A stretch of DNA of 64,000 nucleotides, taken from positions 1,782,354 to 1,846,353 of the forward strand of contig OX235272.1 in the NCBI GenBank assembly GCA_944472155.2, given 5' to 3'. This stretch comes from Trichobilharzia szidati (Eukaryota > Platyhelminthes > Trematoda > Strigeidida > Schistosomatidae). Under the pieces are notes generated by a model, which had not been told where the DNA came from, searched no databases, and was given only the letters and a program-made list of their open reading frames with translations. Below are positions 10,338 to 20,664 of the stretch, piece by piece (the first letter of the stretch is position 1; each line of letters starts with the position of its first letter). Both the position numbers and the translations under genes were made by a program.

Positions 10338-10402
10338 GCTCCCGCGCCGGTAATCGAACCCAGGCCGCCTGGGTGAGAGCCAGGAATCCTAACCACTAGA
10401 TG
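10338..10402 (-). pseudogene. tRNA-Glu (anticodon CTC) derived relic, 5' end missing
   Basis: The minus strand reads tctagtggttaggattcc (D arm), ggctctcaccc (anticodon loop with CTC), then gggttcgattacc (T arm) and a cgcgggag acceptor 3' half. This is the standard eukaryotic tRNA-Glu layout. The matching 5' acceptor half (expected tcccgcg) is absent upstream, so it should not fold as a complete tRNA. It may be a tRNA-Glu pseudogene or the head of another SINE. Confidence 0.7.
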
Positions 10403-10959
10403 GTTTAATTGAGGAGGTTTTATTATCATCCTACAGACAGCATCGTCAGTGCTTACTTGAGTGTGAACTGAGTCGCTTAGAATTCTCCGTGAGAATCACT
10501 TGTCTACTTCTCCTGATGACCTCAACAGGGATTGGACACTTTTAGAAATGTTTAACAATCCTTGGGTTAATTTGTATTGGTATCAATATTTACTCTATGA
10601 ACCCAGTATTTGGCCTATTGACTGATAAAACCAATATCTTCCAATATTATATATAATGCAAAGTCCTCCACCAATTCACTTACTCTACCTGGTGTCACTC
10701 AGCCAGTGCTTTTCTTTCACCTTCTCTGTTTTCTTTCTTCTTACATGAAATACTTGTCTCATTCTGAAGAAGTCAATCTTGTTAAGTATTCCAGCGTTTC
10801 CATGTCGACGGTTGCTGTTTAGTTCTCAGATTGCTCCAAAATGAATAAATTCTTATTGTAAGTTAGTCAGTGGTCCTTGTTAAATCGTCCCCCAAATGTC
10901 AGCTTGCTGATTTCACTTGCAGACGCAAGCGCGATTTACACGAACTGGTTAGTTAGTTA
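10403..10959 (+). mobile_element. CR1-like LINE fragment, part 1 (interrupted)
   Basis: From about 10630 the translation shows a degraded GVPQ..LSPFLFSFFLHE motif (RT motif B region) followed near 10885 by NRPPNVSLL, the CR1-like NPPKCQ equivalent. The copy breaks at 10959 where SINE and Merlin sequence intervenes and resumes at about 12526. The first 200 bp are not clearly assigned. Confidence 0.6.
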
Positions 10960-10967
10960 GTTAATTG

Positions 10968-12109
10968 GGCAAAGTTCTACAATGGCGTCCCAAGGGATGC
11001 GAGCGTACGAGTGACCTTGATCCGACCGATCAGAAAAATGAGGGATTTTGGCACAAAAATGACCTATATTTAAATAAAAATGCATGAAAAACATTAAACA
11101 AGGTATTTTCCTTTGATATGAATCAAAAATATGTCCCAATTATATTGGGGAGTGTCAGTTTTTCAATTAAGCCAATTTCTATACATGTATTCATCCTGGT
11201 GACTGAAAATAACTTAGTTTTGAGGGCCATTTATTGATCTTATTCTATTTTCTAATCTCCTTTAGAAACTCTCTATTGAATTAGTATTAGTGCCTTTTGT
11301 GAGATAGACGAAATCATCGGAATGGTTAACTCGATTGTTTATCCATCCTAAATCCGATAAGCGGTTATATCCTGCCCATTCATCCGTCTGGATAGTAGTG
11401 CCAGGCAAAACGAGTCTTTGAATAATAGGCAGGTGAGTGTCGGCACTCCTGTCTAGAATAAGCTCAATCAATACCTTCTGAATTTGGGTGTCATAAATTC
11501 CCAATACCCAAACGTTGTTAGCTCTAGCACGTCTGCGATTGTATTTTTTCTTAATCAGCACTGTTTCGTCCATGTGAACGACAACACCGACTCCTCCCAA
11601 CACTTGTGTAATATTGTTCATTTTCCATTAGGCTAAATCTCGACAAAACTGAAAACACTGCACAGTTGATGTCAAGGTATTTTCTGTCTGAGCGGCTATT
11701 GACCTCACTCCGGATTTCAATATCCAGTAATGGGAAAGAAACAGTATATTCGTCAAAGAAAGTTTCGATTTTTCAGAGAAAGTTCCTAGAAGACAATTAA
11801 CTGAGAATGTCACTTACCAGTACGAACACTTATTCGTTTCCTACACTCCGTAAATCTATAGCCATCAATGACCTGTGAATACGGTTGCAGAAGGACTGAA
11901 GCACCACAACTGCATATACGAGTACGTCCTATCAATCCATTATCCAGGCAGTATTTAAAAACGTGATATGGGTGCAATTTGCACCTGATCAAATGAAAAG
12001 CGTTCATTTTCGCGCTAGAATAATCAAAGGTTTCTTTAGCCAACCACTAGCATGCATTCAAGGTCATTTGAACGTTCGCACTCCTGGGACGCTATTCTCT
12101 AACTTCGCC
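10968..12109 (-). mobile_element. Merlin-superfamily DNA transposon with TIRs and 8-bp TSD
   Basis: The ends form imperfect terminal inverted repeats of about 50 bp: left ggcaaagttctacaatggcg, right (reverse complement) ggcgaagttagagaatagcg, both continuing through a shared cgtccca..cgt..gacctt. The direct repeat gttaattg flanks the element at 10960-10967 and 12110-12117; an 8-9 bp duplication is typical of Merlin/IS1016-type elements. Inside is a decayed DDE transposase on the minus strand. The element sits within the 3' end of an SM-alpha-like SINE. Confidence 0.9.
11262..12043 (-). pseudogene. Merlin (IS1016-like) DDE transposase, inactivated
   Basis: The N-terminal part (to 11818) has a zinc-ribbon remnant (CSCG..) and ends ISVRTG. 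A 32-bp GT-AG segment (11786-11817) then acts as a plausible micro-intron and the frame continues TFSEKSKLSL...FCRDLA. A TAA stop (11628-11630) precedes the catalytic part: HMDET (first D), QTDEWAGY (second D), NSIESF (E). It ends at a stop (TTC TAA) where family members normally continue with W. The motif order and spacing fit the Merlin/ISXO2-like transposases known from schistosomes. At least two stops make it non-functional. Confidence 0.85.
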
Positions 12110-12525
12110 GTTAATTGGTAGATGGTGACTAGCAGTGGAACCCAGGGTGCGCATTTCATCCTATTTGGGACTCGTCACCCGGATACGCCTGCATTCCCCG
12201 GTGAGTGATGATGTTCCCACCGAGGCTCGAATCAAGTGCCCATAGTTTCAAACGCCAAAGCGTTATCCATTAGGCCACTTGGGCTACGAGAGCCACCTCT
12301 TGTTCACCGGGTCTTATTAATTATTTAATTCAGTTTTAGATTTGCTCGTCGATTGATTGGACTAAAGTGTTCAGTCTCAGGTTGACATATCGGCTTCTAA
12401 TTACATGCCCAGACATCGTCAAAGCATCTGCTCAAGAAACCGACAAGTCATCCTGAGACCGAGCACTTCGGTCCAATCAATCGACGGGAAAATCTAAAAT
12501 TAAATTAAACAAAAGTTAATTAGTT
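12110..12525 (-). repeat. SM-alpha-like SINE (hammerhead SINE) with fold-back leader
   Basis: Minus-strand order: a fold-back leader (about 12338-12505), a tRNA-like head (ggctctcgtagcccaagtgg; box B gattcgagcc) and a hammerhead segment (12132-12192) with gacgag, stem II tcc/gga, gatgaaa and a gcgcacc cleavage region. This matches the layout of schistosome SM-alpha repeats. It is inserted in a CR1-like LINE between tta-gtt repeats (10950-10959 and about 12510-12528) and is itself split at its 3' end by the Merlin element. Confidence 0.75.
12132..12192 (-). ncRNA. Hammerhead ribozyme relic in SM-alpha-like SINE
   Basis: Minus strand: gcaggcgtatccggg tgacgag tcc caaata gga tgaaa tgcgcacc ctggg ttccactgc. 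Stem I can form between gcag and ctgc plus inner pairs, stem II between gtcc and ggat, and the GAAA is kept. The usual core cytosine of CUGANGA (C3) reads G here, which should abolish the C3-G8 pair, so the copy is probably inactive. Confidence 0.65.
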
Positions 12526-13120
12526 AGTTCGCATTCTTCCACTACCATAGATGACACAGAAGTTGAAACCGAGTCGAATGACAAATACATACCTTGGACT
12601 GTGTGTCTCCTGTGATCACCTTTCCTGGTCTTCCAACATCATCTTAGTTTCCAGAAAGATATTTCGTTTTACGGGAATTTAAGACGACCTGCTATCATTC
12701 TCTCTCTACTCTTACAGTTTGTTAATTCTTCTATTCTAATTATCCTTCTTTACTGCTCCCCGCTACTTAATCTATCCTGGGCTAGTTAAGAAAGACTTAG
12801 TTACACCGAAAAGGTCACTTAAATGTCGTCTATAGGGTGAGTGGTGTGTCACTAAACGAACTAATTGATAGTCTTGTAGATGGACACATGGACTCTTGAA
12901 AGAAATTAGGAAATATTATCTTATCAGACCATGAGTATCCTCTCAGTGCACAACTCTCTCCTTGCATCTTTTCAGGTAGGGGACTAAGAGCAACTATAAA
13001 AGACTATGTGATATTACGACTGAGTATAAATACTCTACAATACCCTCTTTGACCTGGACACATCTTACGTGATGAGAAGAGTTTAGGGCATGACACTACC
13101 AACTTACTGAGAAACACTAA
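12526..13120 (+). mobile_element. CR1-like LINE fragment, part 2
   Basis: Continues the copy broken at 10959. Translated pieces read NTYLGLCVSCDHLSWSSNI, then FFTAPRYLIYPGLVKKDLV, the same order as in the 19.4-20.4 kb copy. Stops and frameshifts are frequent, so this is an old copy. Confidence 0.65.
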
Positions 13121-13224
13121 ATAAACGGCCTTTTCTATTCTTTCTTTCATTGTTGTTAATATTTCCACCTAAATTTTAATTTTATATTCATATTCATATT
13201 TAACAATATTATCATTGTAAATGC

Positions 13225-13568
13225 CTTGTTCCTTAGTTCTTTCATGCCGTATTTCTCATTACCTTGGCAACCTGGGCAGTCATTGTAGCTTCGTACATCA
13301 TACAAACATTCCACGCCCCTATCGTTATCCTTGCTTTCATCGAAAGAAGATGTATGGGCTGAGTGGCTTCCCAAAAGCTTTCACCAGCCTACGTCATTTT
13401 ATCTCTCCGAATCCAGCGAAGAATAAGTTTGTTTTTTTTATATTTTTTGTGCACTTTGAAGTTTCTTTAGTGAATTTATTGATCTCCCGAGGTAGGTATA
13501 CTAGGCCCACTCCCAAACCTCTTTCTTTCGCCTGGTCTGGGACCGACTGGAAGACTATAGGGCTGGTA
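13225..13568 (-). mobile_element. RTE-A 5' end (5' UTR and APE start), inverted
   Basis: The minus strand corresponds to the 5' UTR and ORF start of the RTE-A copy at 41.05-41.4 kb: ggtcccagacc.. near 13550, ggctggtgaaagc.. near 13380, then cttctttcgatgaaagc and ggggcgtggaatgtttgt (the MGTWNVR region) near 13310-13345. It abuts an RTE 3' end in the opposite orientation (13570-13890), so the two may be one inverted insertion. Confidence 0.7.
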
Positions 13569-13569
13569 A

Positions 13570-13890
13570 AATAGGGAACAAACTGACACAAAACCTATTG
13601 GTCAACAAATATCCTGAAGAAAATGCAGATGGATCAGACATATACTGTGAGGAGAATGTCGAACAACATAACGCTCCAGGCCATCGCTCAAGTGGGAGGT
13701 GAATACGAATCTATGAGTTTCACGTTGGCGGTAGCGTCCGAGGGTGACATGGAGGAGATCGTGTGGCGAGGAGGAGATGACAGAATTTGGGCAGCTATAA
13801 AGGACCGCATAAAATGAGATAAAATGGAGACATGTTATTGAAGGCCTATTTCCGACCTGGAACCCAATGAGACAATAATAATAATAAATC
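13570..13890 (+). mobile_element. RTE-A 3' end with (taa)n tail
   Basis: Plus-strand sequence equivalent to the last 300 bp of the RTE-A ORF: a gaacaaactgacacaa block, caacaaatatcctg..., gggtgacatggaggagatcgtg, then gaacccaa...gacaataataataa. Coding capacity is lost. Confidence 0.7.
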
Positions 13891-13930
13891 CCATGTTTGA
13901 TTATTGCCTCTGTATTATGCAACGATGAAA

Positions 13931-14823
13931 CTTAGAGGATCTGAACTTCCCCGATAATATATGTCTGCTATCCCACAAACTGGAAGATGTGCAAATGAAA
14001 AGCAACAAGTTGGCAGAAGAAGCATCAAAGATAGGACTTCAGGTGAACATAGAGAAAACAGAGGTGATGAAAATTCCTGGCCAATAGTAACAACAACAGA
14101 CAATAGACAACAATCAGCATAAACGAAAGAAATTTTCAAGAAGCATTCTCAATTACCTACCTACCTGAGAAGCATCGTTTCAACTAAAGGCGGACAGAGG
14201 CGATGAGGATATCAAAGCGCGGATCGGAAAAGCAAGACAAGCTTTCGCTACTCTCAAGTTTGTGTGGAGGTCAACAGCACTCAGCATGAAAATGAAAATA
14301 ACATCCGGATTTTCAACTCGAATGTGAAGTCAGTGCTACTTACTGTACGGATCAGAGACTTGGCCAGCGCGTCATAAAGAGCATCTCAAAACAAACTACA
14401 GACCTTCATCAACAGTTGTCTCCGCTGACTACTTCGCTCAAGATCAGACGGCCAGAAAAGATCATCAGCATTGAGGGATCTCTGGAAATGAACGAACCAA
14501 CCAGAAGGAACCAATTGTACAGCAAATGTGCAGGAGGAAATGGAGGTGGATTGGCTGGTCATACTCTGAGAAAATCATCAAATGAGTGATATCACACGCC
14601 TGGATATCACTCGAGTGGGAGCCGAATGGGAAGTGGCGAGTTGGTCGTCAGTGCAAGGGCGGGATGACATGGACGAGGTTATGTGAAGAGGAGATGGAAG
14701 CATGTGGGCAGACGTGGAGCCAGGTGAAAACGCTGGCAGAGAACCGAACGCATTGGAGAAGTTCGGCTGAAGCCCCATGTTCTTCTAGGAACTGAAGGAA
14801 ACAGTAATAATAATAGTAATTAC
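13931..14823 (+). mobile_element. RTE-B LINE, 5'-truncated copy with 12-bp TSD
   Basis: Begins at cttagaggatctgaac (LEDLDFADD region) and runs through VNIEKTEVMKIP, the RRKWRWIGWSYSE block and the tail gaagccccatgttcttctagg..aataataatag. The flanks gcaacgatgaaa (13919-13930) and gcaacgataaaa (14824-14835) are a target-site duplication with one mismatch. The surrounding sequence (14836-14905) looks like a CR1-like 3' tail. The ORF is broken by stops. Confidence 0.8.
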
Positions 14824-14918
14824 GCAACGATAAAATTTGATGCAATATTGTATTACATGCTAAAAATTTCATATTTGTATGAAAAGTACTATTTGGAATA
14901 AAGCCGCTGTTTTAGTAT

Positions 14919-14981
14919 GGGTGTGTTCTCTGAGTTGGATAGTTTGGCTTTGACTAAGCCACCCAACTCAGAGAACACACC
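14919..14981. repeat. Perfect 19-bp inverted repeat (hairpin)
   Basis: Arm 14920-14938 (ggtgtgttctctgagttgg) is exactly complementary to 14963-14981. Within the 24-base loop a second stem, tggctt...aagcca, can extend the hairpin. No flanking transposase or RNA gene explains it; it could be a palindromic transposon remnant (MITE-like). Confidence 0.75.
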
Positions 14982-14984
14982 TAC

Positions 14985-16235
14985 ACCAAAATCATTACTT
15001 GTGCTACAAATCTTCTCTAATATATCTACAGTTATTATTATTATTACTAACTGGTCTGTTGAGTGGAGACTAAACGGAGTAACACCTCGAAGAACTTCCA
15101 ACCATACCAAAGAAAAGTTCTAACTAAGTTGTGTTGACCTAATTTAGAACATTAGTGCGTTAAGTATGGTCAACTTATTGACTTTATTCGAGGCCTAATT
15201 GATGCAATTCCCTCAGTATCGTTGATTATGTTTTATAGTGTAGAATACTGTTGAAATAAATCAATATATGGACGAGGATTGCTGTTTTCGATTCGTACTA
15301 ACCTTCATTGACTGTATAGATATTTTTCCGGTCCATTAACTCAATAGGGTGAGTGACCAATTCACACTTGGGATATTTTAGCAGGCAGAATAGGTATTTC
15401 GATTGGACGCGAGTGTTCATTTTGAGAACTGGTATTTATATTTCCAAATTTTGATATGTGTACGAGTCAGTTCATTCCTTTTATTGGACATTTCATTAGA
15501 AGTCGTGAGTATATTTAGTTAGCTGTAGGGACTGATACTCAATGATGGTATCAATTGGAAGGAGTTGGGAGTTAAAAGGCACTGAACATTCGGTACAATG
15601 TTCAAATGGTGCATCTTGCTTCCCTTGTAATCTGACTGTTGAGAAAATATGAGTCTATTTTTTAATTCATGGAAAATTCCCATTGTAACATATAGAAAAT
15701 CAAAACAAATGATCCAGCGAAGAGCCTCTTTTCAACAATGAATTTATTATCAAGCTGCACAATCGTGTATATATTTATGGTTTTTTAAGAAGTTATATCC
15801 GGTGAGGGAATCGAATCATAGGTGTGAATGCATAAAATAATAATAGTAGTATGAAATGCAATTAAAATGTTTGTGATTATAATCATAGTTAAATGTCAAG
15901 TGGCAAAGCAAATTAATGTCATACATAGAATAATTCATAGGATGGATAGAACTTGGAAGGGGTGTACAATCATAGGATTAGTAGACAAATAGAATAGAAA
16001 TAAAAACGTTGTTTAATAGTGTGTGGAATTTGATAACATAGAATTTAACGTTGCAAAACAGAATTGATTTAGAATGACAAATGGAACAAGTGAAATAATA
16101 CCGGGAAAAGTGAGAATAGTAATAGTTGTAACAGTTGACGTAATAAAGGAAGAGTATACAAATTGAATAGACAAAATGAAAAATGAAAAATTGGTAGAGC
16201 CAAAATATGATTATGGATTACCATACTTTAGCATA
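14985..16235. other. No recognisable gene
   Basis: AT-rich sequence without long frames. Only short (tta)n tracts and weak internal repeats are seen. Confidence 0.4.
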
Positions 16236-16239
16236 GAGG

Positions 16240-16570
16240 GATTAAGACCATGAGAGTTGGAGGGGTTGAACAAACTTTTTCTGTACACAGAGATCTGGCT
16301 TTTCTGTTTCGATAGCCAAAGCTTCAGCAATGCAGCAGATGAGTCGGGTACTTAGTGATTTGGGTAAATCACGTTTCTGCCTTGTAGATGACTTTAAAGC
16401 AAGAGGCTATAGAGATAGGGTGATCATTATCGACCAGATGTTCAATGACCGCGCTTCTTATTGCTCCACTTTCACCTCTTCATAACCATGCAGGATAGTG
16501 TTCTCGTATTCTCTTGGACGAAACTCGAGTCGGCTTGATAATAAATTGGTTGAAAAGCGTCTCTTCACTG
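16240..16570 (-). mobile_element. Penelope-like element fragment: GIY-YIG C-terminal region (family 3)
   Basis: Minus-strand translation gives SAVIEHLVDNDHPI.., then FKVIYKA.., then AEALAIETEKPDLCVQKK-like pieces with frame changes. This is the C-terminal part found after the GIY-YIG core in a Penelope family distinct from PLE-1 and PLE-2. The reverse transcriptase is not present. Confidence 0.55.
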
Positions 16571-16785
16571 AATCACTTTTTTTGATTTTCTAAAATATGA
16601 GTCATCAGAGAGATCACTTCTTCTCATAACTTCACCTCACAATTTTTCGGGGCTGGAGGTGGAGGTTATATATACAATGTAGATCTACAACACACGTCAA
16701 AAATTATTGTCAGTTAGTAACATAGCAAATAAAAGTGCCTGAGTAATAACTATTGATATAAGTATAAAAATTAGGCACTGTGGTA
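16571..16785. other. No recognisable feature
   Basis: Short AT-rich spacer. Confidence 0.35.
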
Positions 16786-17330
16786 GAGTATAATTCCACT
16801 ATGGATAAAATTTTATTTTGATAAGGCCTCACAGTGTTTATACAGTAATATTTACTGATGACAACGTTTTGAGCACAATTTATTGCTCATATTCATATCA
16901 AGGTGTTCACACAACTTCCTTTATATACATGAGTATATATATATATACCAGAGATATGGAAGATATTATTACCGCCAGTCAAATCACAGGAGGATAATAA
17001 ATAATCTTAAAATTCTATTTCAATTCACGTACATCATAACATTCTAACAAGGTACTTATTTTGACTATAAAAACACCTCATTTCTCATCTTATTGTATTT
17101 TCTTGATAACACTAATATCATTATTATTTCTGAATGTACATTATCTTATATTGACTTTATTCAAATGTCTAATCAATTTTTACTCATACATATAAATGAA
17201 GCAAGGAAGGTATTAGTGAGTAGTGCCTTGATGAGTGGCAATAAATTGTGCTCGAAAAGCGGTCATCAGTAAATATTATTGTATAACACTGTGTGATTTT
17301 ATCAAAATAAAATTTCCTCCATAATGAGTA
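16786..17330. mobile_element. PLE-1 terminal-repeat pieces in opposite orientations
   Basis: 16786-16930 is the Penelope terminal block reversed (cactgtggtagagtataa ... ctgatgacaacg ... ttgagcacaatttattgctcat). After a (ta)n tract, 16945-17330 is the same family in plus orientation, from the 3' UTR to gtgctcgaaaagcggtcatc. No ORF remains. The two halves make an inverted structure typical of Penelope insertions. Confidence 0.7.
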
Positions 17331-17970
17331 ACACCTATGTTTGGAAAATTAAGAATAGTCTTACGTAATCAAAAGGACTGACAACTAATTTAGTTGAGTG
17401 ATGAATAATGGTATGGAAATAGTTGATGAGGGGATTAGAGAACAGAAGATTGAGTCGCAGAAACATGAAATGGACTGAATAGGTCAGGAAGACAAAGAAG
17501 GAAGAAAGTGGGGGAACAGTGGTACTAAGGCCATGGTGATACAAGAGGCTGGATGAAACACTTCTAAACTAAAAGTCCGGGTATCTCATTATGCATTGCT
17601 AAGGCTTCAGCTGCTTAAAGAGGATTTAGGTGAAATCTTTTCAAACGACTCAGTCTTACTTTGTATATGATTGTGAAAGAAGTCTTTGCTGATGCTGGAT
17701 AACTAGATGTAAGAATATGCCTTTGGCAAGCATGCCGGTAAGTTTCCATGAGTCTGGACAATTTCCTACTGGTATTGTAGCAGCAGAAGGCAAGAAACGG
17801 AAGCCAAGGCATATTTTTCACTAATCAAACCGCTGTTTATATGTATGCAGTTTATATTATTTAACAAATCACCGAGCGTGTGATTATGGCTTACATTAAA
17901 CCACATGAAGTAGAATGTTCGAATACTTGTATAGTATTCTATTGCTAACTCAGTATTGAACTATGGGAAT
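17331..17970. other. No recognisable feature
   Basis: No domain is recognised. The sequence could be a degraded upstream part of the CR1-like LINE that becomes recognisable after 17975. Confidence 0.35.
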
Positions 17971-17974
17971 ATGT

Positions 17975-18645
17975 GAGAATAATACTATCCGTATCACACC
18001 ACTACAGTATAGCCTACGTATTTGGCTCCACAGGAGCTAGTGAATTCGTTAATATACATTGAAGTTGCCAACAGTGGGACCTTGTCTTGGTGGTGAATAA
18101 AAGCAAGTGTGGAAAAGGCCAGGCGTAGAGATGCAGCAAAGAACGTTCTAATATAGAAAATCTTCCATTTAATGCTTCCTTTTCTAGTAATGTTGTACTT
18201 GATGCTTCGAAAGATATTAAAATTATCCCAATACTCAAACCAAGTGCTGGTATAAATGTTAAATTCAGACCTATTGCTATCCCTTCTCCTTTTGTGAAAT
18301 TTAATGGAAAAATTACTTTTACTTAAGCTAGAACCTTCCTTGAAAAGTTTCAGTAACCTTAAGTAGTTTGCATATAAACAGAGTAGGTGTAATTTAGATG
18401 CTGTGCTGCTGTCCTACATCATAATATTCTTTCCTACTTAAACAAGGGAGCTAAATATGTTCGATGTTCTTTCCTTTCCTCAACTATACATCAGCTTTTG
18501 AATCTGTTCTTAGATATCTTTTGTTCAATAAGCTCTCCATGAGACTAACGGAGTCTTGGCTGACTGACTGGTTTCAACATAGAACTTTGCACCAATGTAC
18601 AGCAGTTCACGTCGCCACACTCCCTCCACGTGGCCCACAAAGCAA
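17975..18645 (+). mobile_element. CR1-like LINE fragment, RT N-terminal to middle part (interrupted)
   Basis: Translation shows IIPILKPSAGINVKFRPIA (the ..P.LKP....FRPI.. entry of CR1-type RTs) near 18220-18280 and CSFLNYTSAFESVLR..LFNKLS (motif A region) near 18460-18545. It then reaches WLTDWFQHRT...PRGPQSK (before motif B). The frame is broken. A minus-strand LINE interrupts it and the copy resumes around 19440. Confidence 0.7.
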
Positions 18646-18659
18646 GAGAAGAGAGTAGA

Positions 18660-19430
18660 AGAAATTCAAAATAGAGACAGTAAACAGCGATATGAGGCAA
18701 AAAGAATAGTAATAACGAAGAACAATACAGTTTTATTGGGTATTATAAGTGACAATGAGTGGATGCATCTGTGCTAGCCACTGAGAACGATTTTGAGCCA
18801 TATCACCAATTTTCTCCAGCCTTCATTGGTGTTTACCGTCCCAAGGACTCCAACCAGACAGGAATTCTACACCTCCCTACGTGACTGGTTTAAACTGACT
18901 GTTGTGGATTTCATCGACTGATGAAGCCCTGTTTTGGTTTAACCACCAGCGGCTCTTTTCCAACCTGACTGATGCTATGTCAGCTAATATTGCCCATTGT
19001 CGAGGAAGGCGATGGTTAGGCATGCGTAACACATGTCCTAACCATCTCAGTTGATATAACTTCACAGCCTCGTCTATTGATTTCCCCTCCTTACCTAGCA
19101 CTCGATCGAAGCCTAACCTCAGTATTACTCACCCTATTATATCACTTCACATGGGAGATAGAACGCAGGCACCTATCATCAAAGACAGCTAGTCTTTTCA
19201 TGTCTTCTACTCTCAATGGCCAGGTCTCACAGCCATAAAGGAGGACGGAGCGGACTGTTGAGCAGTACACACGCCCTTTGGTCGATAGTCGGATATCGCG
19301 TCTACGCCAGAGACGGTGTAAGTTGGCATATGGGAAACTAGCCTTCTGTATCCATACTGAGATTTCGTCAGCGAGTCTTGGGCTGTTAACTGGTTTCACT
19401 CTTATTTCTTAAACAGAAAGCAGTATACTC
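18660..19430 (-). mobile_element. LINE family C (RTE-like) fragment inserted in CR1-like LINE
   Basis: Two minus-strand frames remain: LADEISVWIQKASFPYANL..WRRRDIRLSTKGRVYCSTVRSVLLYGCETW..DDRCLRSI, then after a shift GKEGKSIDEAVKLYQLRWLGHVLRM. This is the conserved C-terminal region downstream of the RT in RTE-type LINEs, but the family differs from RTE-A and RTE-B. The same family recurs at 20.7 and 22.2 kb. Confidence 0.7.
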
Positions 19431-19434
19431 TATA

Positions 19435-20660
19435 TAAAGGTAAATCTTCCTAAGCCTCGCTTACTGAAGCTGGTGACCCCCAAGTTTCTGTTCTCTCTCA
19501 TCCTCCTATTTTTTTCTTTCTTTTCGCATGACTTACCTTACTTTGTTCGGATGAAATCAACTTCGTCAGATATGATGACTACCTTACTGTCTCGTTGCCA
19601 GTTATTTCCTGAGGTGACTGTTCCAAACTGAATAGCTTTCTGTCCGACATCAGTCTGCCAGTGGTCTTTAGCTTAATGGTCTTACCTTAAATCCCTCCAA
19701 ATGTCAGACAGTTAATTTCACCTTCAGGATTAAATGTGATTTTAACGAACTGTTCACACGATGCTTTTAGCTTGGAGGGCACTGATAGAGAGAATAAGTC
19801 AAACATAAAATACTTTGGAATAGTTCCAGCTTCTGACTCTTCTTGGTCTCTCCATATCCAGTCTATTTCCAAGAAAAGCTCCGTATAACCTACTACATTA
19901 AGAACTTAAGACAATCTGGTGAGTAACACTCAACCTCTACTTTTACGGTTTGTTAACTCTTGCATTCTGCCTATTGTGCTTTACTGCTCCCCCCCCCCCG
20001 CCGAGTCTTTCCAGGACTATTCAAAAATGGCTGTATCATATTGAGGAGAAGGGTATTAACGGTTGTTAGCAAGGAAAGTGGTGCTCCACTGCTGAGTCAG
20101 CTCGTTACTGTCATAGTCGACAGACACTCGGACTCATTTGAGAAATGGTTTAAATCCATATTGCCTGACCCTCTCTATTCACAACTCACCCAGCCTTGCA
20201 TCTCATCTGGTGGGACTAGGAGTTAGTAAAAAAGATTACATGCTTGCTGGCACAACCAAGAATAAAAACTCAACGATACCCTATTTGACTCACCCACCCA
20301 CGTTCTATGTGATAAAAATAGTGTTAAACACCAAACTTAGGACTTACTGTGTAATTAGCATAAAAAATGGCTCAGTTATTCTCTTATATTTGTAATTTTA
20401 TAATGACACTTACTATCCCCAATATCTTATAATTTTGTACTATTAATACTAATGTTATTATTATTATTTTACATTTGTACATTTTTGACTTTATTATTAC
20501 TACTAATGCCGAAATTTGATGTTATCAATTTTGGCTAAGTGTACCCTGTAATTTATTTTTTCTCTTATTGTTGTTGTTCAGTAAATTAGATGCGATATTC
20601 TATAAAATGCTGAAAATCCCAAACTCTATCATATGTACTGTTCTGGAATAAAGCAAAAAA
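19435..20660 (+). mobile_element. CR1-like LINE fragment, RT C-terminal part and 3' tail
   Basis: Resumes the copy broken near 18650: IPPNVRQLISPSG, then IKYFGIVPASDSSWSLHIQSI (the YLGI..SWS.HI pattern), then CILPIVLYCSPPP, then LVGLGVSKKDYML...NSTIPYLT. The 3' tail ends ..gaaaatccc..ttctggaataaag near 20650. Numerous stops show it is dead. Confidence 0.7.
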
Positions 20661-20664
20661 ATAG

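Noticed and set aside
13221..13574. 117-codon plus-strand frame
   Set aside because: It is the antisense of the RTE-A 5' end, whose minus-strand reading gives the recognisable element sequence.
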